This document shows, piece after piece, positions 38,930 through 51,284 of a stretch of 64,000 nt of DNA. The number at the start of each line of letters is the position of its first letter. Position 1 is the first letter of the stretch. Source of the stretch: Torreya grandis (lineage: Eukaryota; Streptophyta; Pinopsida; Cupressales; Taxaceae); contig JARHVA010002685.1 in assembly GCA_037957365.1 (NCBI GenBank), positions 1,694,501-1,758,500 on the forward strand, written 5' to 3'. Under the pieces are notes generated by a model. The model was not told the origin of the DNA and did no database searches. It was given only the letters and a program-made list of their open reading frames with translations. The position numbers and the translations under genes are program-made.

Positions 38930-40750
38930 TCCTCTCAAGCAGCTCTCCTAGTTGCCCTGCAATGATAAGGGAAGTGGCCCTACAATTGGAGATTAACAAA
39001 CTGGAAGAGCACTATAGATATCAGTAGGATTTGATGTATAAAGAGGAGTGATTGTTTAGGCAAGCACAGGCCTTATAATCCATGGAGGAGGAGGTAACAA
39101 AATGGAGAAATCCATTTATTTAAGGCAATCAACCTTATGTGCCCCTCTTAATCTGAAGAAAGCCCCTTCTTTTACACCAAATCCTTTTTATCAGTTAGCA
39201 CTTACTCACTCCAGCTCATTTAATACATCCACTCTCAATCTCGTGCACCTAACTTTCCAATACTAGAAGATATCAAACAACCTCCCATGGAGATGAACCT
39301 TCTAAACTCCTTAGATCATGAATCTTCCATTGGGGGGAGTACCACCAGCCAACACATCCCTCTTCTAGAGACTCTTCCAATGCATCAATAGTCTCTTCCT
39401 AGCATTCCTCAACCTCCCCAAGTTTTTCAACGTAATGTGTAGATTCCAAGTCGGAGGAAGGAATGCTAGGGACCAACTCAAAGCTTTGAAGAGGATAATG
39501 CTGGTGACCTCCAAGAAAGTCTCTTTTAGGACAACCTAGCCAAACAAGTTGAATATTTAGAGGCTAGGATGAAGCTGCTTCTTGAAAGAGAGTTCAAACC
39601 TTTAGACCTTATGGAGGAGCCCCAGGACCTTGGAGAAAACAAAGTTGCTACCCATTCACAGGAGAAAAATTCCAATTTTGAGATCCTGAACTGGGGAAAA
39701 TAGTAGAATCATGGGGTAGGAAGGAAGAGAAGCAAGGTTTTTCTCAAAAACTTGAAGAAGCTGAAGCTGCCCCTACTCATGATGATGTTGGTGACCTCCA
39801 AGAAAAGTTTTTCCAAGAAGATCTGGCCAGGAGAATAGCGGATTTGGAATCTAGATGGAGATTCCTCAACCAATGTGTGATAGATGACTCAGACCAAATA
39901 ACACATTCTATGTTTGAACACACCCCAACTACACATTTCTAAGAGAGATATCAGGCCGCACCTGATATAGATGAAGTGCTGACCAAGTGGAGAGAGGAGA
40001 ATCATTCGGTTCTAGGTCAAGAACTGCCTCCTCTTCCACATGTTTTCTCCACTTCACCCCTTCTCAAGGAAGAACCTGTTCTATAGGAGGTGAGTGAGGA
40101 GCAAAAGATCCAATTTGTAGTTCTTCAAGAGGCTATCATGAGCGATAATGAAGAAGAAATCATCATCAATGCTCCCTGTGAAGACCTTATCAACAATGGA
40201 GAAGATGTTGGTCTTACATATATGTAGATGTTCCAGAAATACGATGAGGAACAAAAGCATGGTGAGATCTCTTCCCCTCTATTTGATGAAATTCCTAGTT
40301 GTTTTGATGATGAGGATGAATATACTAAGGAGCTTGAGTTGGAGGAGGATCAGGAGAATATTTTTGAAAATCTAGAGATCTTGATCAACAAGGAAGAGAA
40401 GGAGACGTCTATCTTCCTGGAGGAATGCCTAGAAGGAGAGAGTTTTAAATAGAGAGGTGATATTCTATGGGATGAGCAAGCATTTTGTGAATAAATTTTA
40501 GACATCACCATGGTCACCCTTATTTAAGAAGGCCAAAAGGAAGTAGAGGATGAGTTTGACAAGATTTTCAATGAGGCAGAAGGAAACTAGTCGAACCATG
40601 ATATATTGCAGATGAAATGTGCAGATCAAAGGGCTTATGGTGATGAGCCAATAGCCATTGATTTCTTGGTGAAGAGCACCAATATGAAGGACTAGCATTC
40701 AACAAGCCTCCAGGGACAAAAAGAATACATGTATATTAGAGGCATGTTTG
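38930..40750 (+). pseudogene. Acidic gag-like ORF remnant inside LARD element
   Basis: Frames joined across stops give an acidic, Glu-rich protein: LQLEINKLEEHYRYQ near 38980, EEAEAAPTHDDVGDLQEKFF near 39757, DLARRIADLESRWRF near 39822. Then come DEVLTKWREENHSV near 39970 and the open stretch 40228-40452 with DEDEYTKELELEEDQEN. QEKFFQEDLA near 39800 echoes QESLLGQPSQ-like coding near 39512, so a segment may be repeated. There is no capsid motif or zinc knuckle that I recognise. Some plant non-autonomous elements keep a structural or gag-like ORF; this one may be such a protein, or coding sequence captured from elsewhere. Confidence 0.45.
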
Positions 40751-41165
40751 AATCTGATCCGCTCAGATACAAGCCAACTCAGGTGGCAGGCAGGAGGAAC
40801 AGGTCACCAACTCTCTTTTTCATTCAGCTACTTGCCTGGCACCATAAGTCTTCCTACTAGGAAGGGGACATAAGAAATTTTCCTTTCAATCTAGGAGGGA
40901 GGTGAACATTCCTAGTTAGTTGTATATAGTAGTCTATTTTTTAGTTTCTTTTCCTACTTTCCCTAAGTGCAATTTACACAGGTAGTGTTTTTTAGCCTTG
41001 TGTGTTTCCCTTTACATGTGGGGTAAAAGCTTCATGTTTGATTCTCAGATCTTTTGGGGTTGTTGCTAAATATTTCATAGCTACATCTGAATCTGTACCC
41101 AATGGATTTTTAAGGCAACTAGCTTCTAAGCGTAGCAGGCATGCTTCCCCTGTGAGTCACCAATC
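40751..41165 (+). other. LARD internal 3' end without evident polypurine tract
   Basis: The bases directly before the right LTR (CTGTGAGTCACCAATC) are not purine-rich. The nearest purine-rich runs are GGAAGGGGACATAAGAAA near 40860 and GGAGGGAGGTGAA near 40892, some 260-300 bp upstream. Either the tract has decayed or sequence was added between tract and LTR. Confidence 0.4.
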
Positions 41166-43217
41166 TATTGACCAATTTTGTCCAACAGGGAAAATTTCAG
41201 TCACCTTCTTCCCTTTCTATTTGAAACCAGTCAATTTCAGGTTGCACAAGTTCAATGTCATGGTTCTTCAACCCAGTTCAACATTGGTTTGGCACCCAAT
41301 TCAATAGGTCACTTGGTTCATCAGCCTAGTTCAAACAGTCGGCTCACTTGGCAAGTTCATCGATGCACAATGGTTGAATGATTGAACTGTTGAACCATTT
41401 TGGTTCAATGGCTTGGTTCAAGGGTATGCTAGTTGGTCGAGGGGAATTCCATGTTCAAATACCCTTGTAGAGGGTAGGCACTTCAAAGGAAAAAACTAGG
41501 TAAGTTCAAAATTTGTTTAAGTTCAAATTTGTTAAAGTCCCAAATTCCTTCAGACTTTTTGCCTGAAGGAATTCCTTCAGACAAAAAGTATGAAGGAATT
41601 CGGGCACACTTCAAAACAAAGGAAAGGCCTAGGCAAAAACATCCATGGACAAAATGTCCACGGGAAAACATCCGCAGATAAAATGTCCTCGGGGAAATTG
41701 TCCATGGACAAAAAGTCCATAGAGCCCGTGAGGCACTCCAAAGGAACGAAGGACCCGCCAAAGGACCCCAAAGGTTAGATGCCCTTGTGAGGGACTCTTG
41801 GCCCAAATACAAAGGGCACTTTCAAAGGGCTAGAGGGTCACCTTCCCTTTGGGAAGGTACTAAGAAGAAACAAAGGCAAAGAGTGCCCGCAGAGAGGGCC
41901 GAGGAAAGCAAAGCCGCAACAAAACCAATGAAGGACCCGATGACATTTTTATAGGGATGAGGACATCCTAAAGGCCATAAAAATTAACAAAGAAAATTAT
42001 CCATTAGTTTTCAAACCAATGACGGCTGGGTGAACATCAAAATTAGCGTAAAAAAATAGCCATTTGTTTTCAAATGAAAGAGTGCTAACCATGAGAGCCC
42101 AGAATACAGCGACTCACCAAAAGTTTTCCCTCGAGGGCTGAAGAAGCCAGAAGAGACAAGATAGGAAAAAGGACAAAATCCCAAGTGACAAAGTAGGAGA
42201 ATGACAAGGTGCAGAAAGAGATAAGCAGTCTAGGTGGTAAAGGGAAGGTGATTTATTGCCTGATAATCCCCAAACGGTGTAAACAGTGAACGACGTGGCC
42301 CGTGCATTTAAAAGGGGACAAATTTCAATCTATTGGCAGAGAAGAGGCATAGCATGTGTTTCACATTAATGCTTGAATGCCAAAGTCAAATTTAGTGATT
42401 ATATACCATGGTTCTAGTAGGCCTCTTCTAGAAAGATGACATCGAAAATAGTGTTTTCCTCTTCCCAATGAGGGGACGCAATAGGCCACTTGTAAAAAAG
42501 GGGTGCCAAATGGGCCTCCTTTCTTATCCTATATATTGAAGACTTGTCATTTGTAAAAGGATCTTCCACATTTTTAAGGCACAGCCCTAGCAAAATTTCA
42601 CCTAAATCAATAAATGCATTTTTTACCTCTATCTTGGTTAGACATTTCTGAATATGTCTTTAGTGTTTGTTTGTGTTTAGTCATTGTTTCTTGATGATTT
42701 CACAAGTTCAACACCATCATACCTGTTGTCTAAAAGGCACCATTTCTATAGTTGACAGGAGAAGAGCAGTAATTGAAAGTTTAAAATAGAGGAAATTACT
42801 TATAGTGTGCATTTTCTAACACCTTGGTGAATCTCTATTTTCTATGTTTTCATGAAAACCTCCCTGTCAGTTTCTAGCAGCCTAGTCCTTTTGCCAAGTC
42901 TTAAGTGTATGTATGTATTTGTCTAGGTTTCAAGTGTGGATGTGAGAAGGTCAACTTATTTTGGTGCATCACCTCTTTAGATTAGTTTGTTTTCCTACAA
43001 TCTTTCTCCCTTTTCATCCACCCCCATTATATCTATATATATGTATGTGTTTGCACTTAGTAAAATGAACATGATGCATCAAATGGAGCTATCCCTTATC
43101 TAGAGACTCTCCCCTCCAACTTTTCCAGTCCCACAGGTGAGAGGGGAGTTTCCATAGTTGTAAGGAGAAGGCAAGAGCTCGGTCTCTAGCCAAGGGCGCA
43201 ATCTTCTAGCATCAACA
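41166..43217 (+). repeat. 3' LTR of LARD element
   Basis: It begins TATTGACCAATTTTGTCC (TG changed to TA) and ends CATCAACA. It is colinear with 36643-38692, including hairpins (41543-41600 and 41640-41730), the TATA-like box near 42306 and AATAAA at 42609-42614. Confidence 0.9.
41543..41600. repeat. Hairpin-forming inverted repeat in 3' LTR
   Basis: This palindrome of about 58 bp has arms AATTCCTTCAGACTTTTTG and ACAAAAAGTATGAAGGAATT, which pair at all but about two positions. It is centred on TGAAGGAATTCCTTCA, itself a perfect 16-bp palindrome. It is better preserved than the copy at 37020-37076. Confidence 0.85.
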
Positions 43218-43222
43218 ATATC
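43218..43222. repeat. Right target-site duplication of LARD element (ATATC)
   Basis: It matches ATATA at 36638-36642 at four of five positions, directly after the TCAACA end of the LTR. Confidence 0.5.
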
Positions 43223-44110
43223 CTTTGATTTTTTTAAATCCTTGACCAATTATTTTAAATGTTTAAACTAGAGTACCATATTTTTCTTAATTTTACTCAC
43301 TCTATCATTTTTATAGGCCTCAAATTAAGAAATGTCAACCATTTTGGTCCTTAAGATGATTTGATCCTTCTTATATGGCTCATTAATTAATGGAATGTAA
43401 TTATTCTTACTCATACCAAGATTATTTTTCATGCTATTATTGATACCCTTCCCTTTGTCCAAAATTACACCCTTTATGACTTTGTTATTGAGATTATCCA
43501 CAAAGTGGGTAAGGGTTTCCTCATCATCATCATCCTTGGCTTGAGGGATAACCTCCAAGATTTCATCCAATCCCATCCCCTAAATGTTACCTTCATCACT
43601 ATCATTATTCACCATTAATAGTTTAATGTTTAGGATACCTAAATTAATAAATAGAATAATGAAATATTATTGGATCAAATAATCACTCTTTTCCTCCTGA
43701 TACTCCAATATGGTGCTCTTAAAAGACATTAATAGATAAAAGGGAAAGTAAATCCTGATATTATGTTTGAAATGGTTTAACAGAAGAAAATAGTGTGAGT
43801 AAATGACCCTATACTTACCTTCAAGGGTAAATTAATTCATGATATATAGACAAATTTCATACCATGGGTTAGGTAGTGTAGTGCAAAGGTAACTTATGTT
43901 GGTTTGATGAATTCTCTCCTAAGGCTTAATTATTTTTGAACTAGCTCACTTTTCCTACTTTTATCCTTAAAATCATTCACCCTATCCATGAAAATATAAT
44001 TGAATATGGAGATGATGTTTTTGGTGATGTCTAGAGTGAAACCCCTCATCATCATAGTCATTTCATTCCATTCCTTCAAAAAAATCCAAAGTTAGGCCTA
44101 GGTCACAACC
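43218..44110 (-). pseudogene. Unknown minus-strand coding remnant, upstream half (split by LARD insertion)
   Basis: The minus strand carries an 83-codon open stretch (43576-43325) with an acidic run, PQAKDDDDEETLTHFVDNL, and a basic patch KGVILDKGKG. Further upstream, FTLEGKYRVIYSHYFLLLNH near 43842-43783 and RGFTLDITKNIIS near 44040-44000 look like conserved coding sequence. The reading continues toward the LARD boundary at 43218 and seems to resume at 36642. I do not recognise the family. The nature of the neighbourhood suggests a retroelement protein, not a host gene. Confidence 0.45.
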
Positions 44111-46439
44111 ATAGACTATCTCAATATAAGGTGTAAGATCACCTTAGTAAATCTTGTTCTATATATTAATATGGTATTTTATATTCATGAAAGAAAAAGG
44201 GTCAACTCACACCCTATATCCCATTATTATTACTAGATTTTCAAGCTCTTTATGGTAGTACTAAGAGAATAGGCCTACCTTTTCACACTCTATAGAGAAA
44301 ATAAAATGATTAGATAGATTAATCTCATAGATGAAATGAAATCTCACCACATTCTTGAGATTAATATGATTTAAAATGTAATGATTAAAATGAGTTACTC
44401 TTAAATATCTTAACACAATATGATGAGAAGGTCACTCTCTTGGATTATCCTACTTTATGGGGTGATTTTTTATGTATGACATATTCGATCAATTAGTGAT
44501 AAAATAATGAAAGATACTTAGTATGACTAATGTCCCGTAACATTGATTTAACTACATATACTATATGGTTAGCTTCATCATGAAAAATGGGGTTGAAGTT
44601 AGAGGGTAGATCATGCAAAGAAATCCAAATAATAAATAAATTCAGACTATAGCTTGTCATCTCATTTCAATTTTCACATTAACCTAATATCCTATAGAAA
44701 ATATTCTCAAAATAATAACTAAATTGGTTTTTGTCTTAATTATCATGAGTAGAGTATATTTTTTTTAGTCCTATACATTCTTTCAAAACTTATAAAATGT
44801 TGGCCTAAAACCTACTGTAGAAGCTTGTCCATGACATAGTCTTATCTTATGTTTCCCTCTAAGAGAAAAACATTAGCATGCCAATAAAAAATAACATGTA
44901 ACCTTTCTCACCTATCTTGGATTTTGGTGTTGAGCCCATGAAACTAGCCTCTTTCATGGGGTTTATATTTTGGGGTATGGGTATTAAAAAATTATATGAT
45001 AAATAGAGAGTAAGACACTCATATAAAAATAAAAAGCTTGTGCAAGTCAAAATAAAATTCCACAACTCTCACCCATTTCTAATCTTTGGTGATGAGATAT
45101 CACATATTAATAGTTTCACATGTTAGTATTGGGTAAGGATGCCCTTAATCACCTATATTTAGTCTTTGGTGATGAGCCCATACATCTTCTTAGTCTCATG
45201 AGACTAAGTGTAGGGGGTCACAAAGAAACCCAAAACAAATGTCAAATTAGAAAATGTCTAAAAATAATAAAATTTATTCAAGAATATTATGAGATGTCTA
45301 AGCAAAAAATGATAATCTTATATAATTTAAATATTTTTTAGGGCCAGATACCTCTAGACAAATCTAATAAACTTCATGTTTTATAATTTTAGTAATAAGT
45401 ACATTTTCCCACTTTCATCATAACGATTAGGTAATATTCATGTTTCATGTGAAATTTTGATGTATAGTTTTCATTTTCACCATTTCATACATATCCTATT
45501 TTCATTTTCATTCCTTTTACTAAAAATTAAAATTAATTTTTTGTGTAAATGAAATAAATTAATATCTCCCATAAAATAACTATTAGCGCATTTATATTTT
45601 TACACATATCCATCATTTAGATAGATATAAGTTCCACATTTCACATAAATAAGCATTTTCATAGCATTATCAAAAACATATAGAGACATGGTATATAATT
45701 ACATGCCTAGTCATATAAAGTTCATAAATTGAAAAATCATGCATGAAACATAAATGACAAGTCACTAAAATGGACCAAAATATCTATATTATAATAATGT
45801 TGATTTCATATAATTGAGTCTCAATTACAATCAACTCTATAGAGCACAAGTGTGTCTCAATATCCAAAGAAAATATAAAAAATGTGTATATAAATGTATA
45901 ATAAATTAACTTAATATAATATCCTCATCTTATGATAAGGCCTTGATGTTGAGGAATGTTAGGGGATCTAAATACTAAGCTACCTCTTACCAGTTCCTCC
46001 TTGAGAGGCTATCTCTCTCCCTATTTGTCAGATTTAAGAATCTCTACCTCTCCTACCTACTAGAGTGTTAATAAAAGTATACACCTAAGCCTATACTAAT
46101 GTATTTATCATCTATAAACCAATGATCTATACCCTCAAACTAGTTATCACCATACACACATGGTAGACTGAGGAAAATAATATATATCACTGCCTATCCT
46201 GATAGGTAGTCCTAGATATACAAGAACATCATGAATCGTATTTATGGTATCCTAAAATGGATTTATTAGGGTGTACCTAGTCATGGTCCTCTAACCAGTG
46301 GATGTATCTATAATTAGAGAATGCAAATAGACATATTATACAATTATATGAATATGAAAATAATATGCTTAGTAATTATGTTGTAAGAAGTGAAATAAAG
46401 AGTTGAAATGAATAAATAAACTATTTTAACTTGATCATA
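44111..46439. other. No recognisable gene
   Basis: This is AT-rich sequence with only short open stretches. The portion next to 44110 may still belong to the minus-strand remnant there. GGTGATGAG words recur near 45090 and 45170 (TCTTTGGTGATGAG twice, about 80 bp apart), a small local duplication. Confidence 0.3.
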
Positions 46440-47480
46440 CTCATGCCAATCAAGCTATTATTAATCATCATGATATTCCTCATCTTCTTCCTTAACCAAA
46501 TCAACCAATTCTGCTCCCTCTCTAGTCACTACCTACTACTATTATAAGGGATCCTACTATTATTTTGGTGGTGGATGTGAAACCTATTGTTAGCTAATAA
46601 TTGAAAGTGCCATTATAATGGACACATTTATTAAACCTACCCATAATCCTAAAATATGATATTTTGGTATTACCCATGACCATATCATCTTGTCCACCCT
46701 CACAATGGGAAATCCTAGTGTTAATGGATGCCATAATAGTCTCCCAAGTCTAGACACCATAGTCTATATGATGTCCTTGTATACTACTGGAGGCATGGAG
46801 AGGTTTCTTATGAAATTAATATCAAATTAATATATATTCATATCAATAGAGTGTATCTCAACCTAAATCCACATGTATCTAAATTGTTTCACTCTTATAA
46901 CTACTACAAGGTATAATGTCTTACCCTTACACTAGCCCACTATACCCTGATAAGGTAAGTCCACTAGATAAACCACTATCAAGGTCCTAATATCTTAAGG
47001 TAAATCCATAAAAAATGAATCACTTATTCATTTTGAGGCTCTGATAGACCCTACATCCCCAATGGAATCCTCTCTCTAATGTGGGATCATTCTCTCATAT
47101 ACCCAACTCATGATGAGTGAAGGATCATAAATCCCCTAACTGTGTAATCCTATAAAGGCCTCTATATGTTTGAGCAAGGACCTACTAATCCAATGAATAG
47201 TTTATAACCTTATCCTTAATCTATAAAATAATGAGAGCCCAATTTTACAATATTCTATCAGTTCTATTTTTATCAACAAACTAAGAGGAAAGAATCTATA
47301 TGATGGCTTTATGGAGGTTCAAGATCGTATATCTCTCTACCCTCATAAACATCACTCCAAAATTGACACCCATATTGGGTGCATACACATATTTAAAATA
47401 ATCTACCCAATCAAAATCTAATCCCTTATCAGTGACTTATCACTCTATCATCAACATGCCATTAGAAACCCCAAAATATG
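46440..47480 (-). pseudogene. Minus-strand coding remnant of unknown family
   Basis: On the minus strand, stop-interrupted but coherent protein-like blocks occur: DFDWVDYFKYVYAPNMGVNF near 47420-47360, VMFMRVERYTILNLHKAII near 47355-47300, and THHELGI near 47120. The richness in aromatic residues and the preserved frame over 40 or more codons argue for former coding sequence. I cannot name a domain. It is in the same orientation as the remnants at 43218-44110 and 54950-57620 and may belong to the same type of repeat. Confidence 0.4.
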
Positions 47481-48744
47481 GTAGATGTTAAACAAAGTGA
47501 TCATCCACTCTCTAAGATCATTCATGAACATAAAAGTGTTTGGATATATGTTCCAATACTTAAGTATATCACATATAATTATAATTTAATGGGACATGAT
47601 CCCCACTAAGAATCCCAACTCTAACCAAAATGGTTAACGTGTTAGTTGTAAATAATTTCATAACCTATGATAGCCACTCCTACTCCCTAGCTTGACTCCA
47701 CCATACTAGCCCCTTGATATATAAAACACCATAATTTAGTTTGTATCCCATTTTATATCCTCAAAAATAACTTATAATATTTATTTCTCTAACGATGATT
47801 AAACTTCTACCTTTTTCAAGCAGTGGTTAAGAAACCACCAAAAATATTGGTGTTAGTTTCATATTCATTAAAGGTGATTACACAACTATAATATAAATGA
47901 TAACTACATCACCACCTTGTCTACTAATCATGTTAGTTAAATTACCACTCCATTGAAGATGTAACTATTGGTTTTTTGAAGAATAGTCGTTCCATCTTAA
48001 TATAGTGGTTTTGACCCTCAACCACGACCAAGTCAGATGTACACAAAAATCCCCCAATCCCATTGATGTAATAAATTTTATAATTCAACATATTTAAAAT
48101 GTGTTTTTGAACAAAAAATTAGAATTGGGATAAAAACATAAAAATAATCAAAAGTAACCTAGATATGACTTACTATAACTCTATCTAGTACATTATCCAT
48201 CTATACATGTTCATTGATTTGACTACTTTTTGACTCAAATGCATCATAGTGAATCCATAGCTGAAAAATATTAAAAATTAATTTTCCCAAATAATTTATA
48301 TTTTTGGAATTTATTTTAATAGATAATATTTTAACTAGTTGTTATAATTTGTAAACTCATATTTTTATGATTTTTGATATTTTTATTTTATGAGTAATGT
48401 GTTGTATGTCAAAAACTAACACATTTAAATAGTTTTCCTTTCCTGTAGCATGTTTGTATGTCATTTTAGTTTTGCAAGTTCATGTCACTTAGCCCCATAT
48501 TTGTTTGCATGATAAGATGGTTAAAATAGTATAATCACCCCCATGTACATGGTAATTAATATAATTCATACTTTTATTAGTTATTATATTTTCTATTTTT
48601 CATTGAACTACACTTGATTCCTATGTTTTACCCATAAGTTACTATGGAGTCTTGGTTGGCTTCACTACACCACATAAGTAAGTAAGGTAAGTTTTATAAA
48701 ACTCATTTTAACTTTAGTGTGTGAATAATTTAGACCACATCCAC
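47481..48744. other. No recognisable gene
   Basis: AT-rich sequence between a coding remnant and the dispersed repeat. I see nothing I can assign. Confidence 0.3.
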
Positions 48745-49386
48745 ATTAATTCATCATAAATCATAATCCTAAGTGCTCAATATGTATGTACACATAAATT
48801 ACATGGTACAATATTTAAAAAAAAATCCATTGATGATATAAAGATATCCACAAATATGATAAAACATGGTTCACTCTAAAATTATTGATCCCTTCCCCCT
48901 TATTAACCCAATTTTAAATATTTAATTTATTTTTATAAGTCATTTTGCTCTTAATCTCTAATTTTCCTCATTTAGGATGAAATCGATGATTTGTGTGAAA
49001 AAATCACCTTTCCTCATGACAAAATCATCCCTCTTGAATGTGTTATGTTAAAATAGTTTGATAAACTAGCATAATATAAGAATTAAATATATGGTGGTTT
49101 TATCACTAATTAGGGTGGTATCATTACCAAATAAGGTGGTCTCATCACCTTATGTGATAGTTTTGAGCATGTCAATTGTAAACAATGATAATTTTTTAGA
49201 GTATACACATCTTTGAATTTTAGCATCTAAGACTTGTTTATCACACTTTTTCATTTTTTATTTATGTTTATCTCTATTTTATTTTAATCACCTTCATGAT
49301 AACCCATATTAGTCCAAATATTATTTTTATCAATCTTTATCCCTCTTATGTTTATATTTTAGTCCACCAATAGTTAAACTCAAACA
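48745..49386 (+). repeat. Dispersed repeat, copy B
   Basis: Colinear with 25449-26067 in the same orientation. It contains GGTGGT-TATCA motifs three times (about 49093-49150: GGTGGTTTTATCA, GGTGGTATCATTACC, GGTGGTCTCATCACC), of which copy A keeps weaker versions. Confidence 0.6.
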
Positions 49387-50963
49387 TGAAACCTCCTTTT
49401 TTCTTTTACAAGTATCTCAGTTTTAGATGATTTTTTAGATATAAATTTTTTATTTAAGATTTTTTTAAAAATCTATAAATAACCCTATCCTACTTTATTT
49501 AATTTTTTAAAATATTTTTGTCTTCCTTTGGTCATCTTTGACTCAAATATATATAGTTTTAAAATAGAGGAATTACTCGATCAACAATGAAGTCTTTTCT
49601 ATTGGTGAACTAACCAACCACACTAAAACTACAATTTTATGTAGGATTATGTATTTATTATTATCCTTATCTTTATAACACATTTTTTTAGATATTTACT
49701 GCAATCATGCTGATAAGAGGAGATAGCTTCTTAAGGATGTTTTACACAACAACAATCTCTTGCCTTTATTTAGTCATAACCATTGATCAGGTTGGAGGAT
49801 TCCTTTTTGAGTATTGTTTCATTTATTAGATTATAATAGTTTATTTTTATTTATTCAATATATTATATAAATATACAATAATTACATAAAATAAAAATAA
49901 GATAAATCATTCTCTCTTTCCTATCTTTCACAAAAATACAATTTAGATTTTATTGTTTTATAATTTTTGCGTTAGAGGATTTGAGAGAATGTAGTGTTGA
50001 ATATCACATAGTGTAATTTAAATCAAGTCAAAATAATAGGTATAAAAAATTAAAATATTTTATTTTCATTTTTATACAAGCTTTTATACCCAAAGAAATC
50101 TCAAACACACACACATAAAAGCCTAGACAACCTAGATACTCAATAATTGTATATTAGATTCAAGATCCATTCATTTATTTAGTGAAATAACCCTATTTTT
50201 AGGTATTAAAATCAAAAAATTATAACACTAAAATTCATTCTTTCATATTTATATCATTCCATTTCATGCACAAACATTCAAAGAATTAAAATATCAATTT
50301 ATAGTTTGTCTAGGTGAAGTCAATTTGTTGAATTTTTAGTGTGTTTTCTAGGATATTTAAACTTAATTTCATATTTTCATGTTATAAATGAAAAATTATG
50401 TAGTATTATTACATATTTTTTTCATAATAAAGTTAAAAACAAATATAGATCATTTAAATTGCATTAGAAAAATCCTCTTACAAACTAGGAAAAAACTAGG
50501 AAAAATCAACACTTTGATATTTCCATTAGAATTTTAGTTTTAAGTTTGCATGTTTTTAAAACATTGAAAAAGTTAAATAAAATTCCTTTGATTGTATTAA
50601 ATATCCATTAATTTAATTATGTCATCATTATATTTTCATAAACTAGATTGAATCATTCCATTTTTTTAAACTTTATCGAAACAACCCAAAATATCTAAAA
50701 TGAGCCTATCAAAATGAGCACAAGAACGAAATTTTGCCACAATTTAAAAAAAAAAAAAAAATTACACCCTTTAAAAAACATTATATAGACAAAATCATAT
50801 GATTTATACATCCATATAAAATTTATTTCCTCTTTCATGGTACTCCCATAATGTCCTTACCTTATTTTTTGATAGATGATATGAGGGTTGGGGGCTCCCT
50901 CACCCTTTTATTAATTAAAAAAATCAAAAGTTTACAAATAAATGAGGATAAAATGATAGAGAA
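49387..50963. other. No recognisable gene
   Basis: Very AT-rich. It contains a run of 16 A near 50746-50761 and several shorter A/T runs. No domain is seen on either strand. Confidence 0.3.
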
Positions 50964-51269
50964 TGTTAGCGTATGTATTTCATACATTTTATCATATTTA
51001 CTAGTGTATTAGCTAGCTATTTTTTCTTGTAGTGGGTTTGTCCTATATGAGGAGTTATCCCACATTAGTTACATTAGCTAGATTAGTATTTTTACTTGCC
51101 TATATAATTAAGTGATTACCTTTATATTAGAAACTCATTATCTCATAGTATGAATAATCATTTGATTTGATTTGTGTTGTATTTCATTTGTTTGTAGATA
51201 CATTTGTGATGTTTTTTTTAATAACTCTTTAGATCTTGGCTTCATGGAATGTTTTTACCATTCCTAACA
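50964..51269 (+). repeat. Probable Ty1/copia-type LTR (306 bp)
   Basis: It begins TGTTAGCG and ends TTCCTAACA, so the ends form the inverted pair TGTTAG/CTAACA typical of copia LTRs. A TATATAA-like box (CCTATATAATTAAG near 51102) lies in the middle. It is directly followed by TGGTACAAGATCTTTGAG, a decayed version of the TGGTATCAGAGC primer site. I found no second copy in the window, so this could be the 5' LTR of the copia remnant downstream or a separate fragment. Confidence 0.55.
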
Positions 51270-51284
51270 TGGTACAAGATCTTT
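51270..51284 (+). other. Probable decayed tRNA-iMet-type primer binding site
   Basis: TGGTACAAGATCTTT follows the LTR end without a gap and resembles TGGTATCAGAGC with small changes. Confidence 0.45.

Larger units (their letters stand above)
36643..43217 (+). mobile_element. Non-autonomous LARD-like LTR retrotransposon, 6.6 kb
   Basis: Two direct repeats of 2050 and 2052 bp flank an internal region of only 2473 bp. A primer binding site follows the left LTR. There is no protease, RT, RNase H or integrase, so movement must have depended on enzymes supplied by another element. The internal region encodes a decayed acidic protein. The LTRs are clearly richer in G and C than the surroundings and agree by eye at about nine of ten positions, so this insertion is younger than the gypsy element at 1392. 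It lies inside a minus-strand coding remnant that resumes beyond it. Confidence 0.88.

Noticed and set aside
41483..41812. 109-codon open stretch on the minus strand in the LARD LTR, and a 101-codon stretch on plus (41002-41307)
   Set aside because: Both lie in or across LTR sequence that is non-coding in this kind of element, and the 5' LTR copy does not keep either frame open.
50746..50761. A16 run as a LINE or retrocopy poly(A) tail
   Set aside because: No LINE or processed-gene sequence precedes it and no target duplication was seen.
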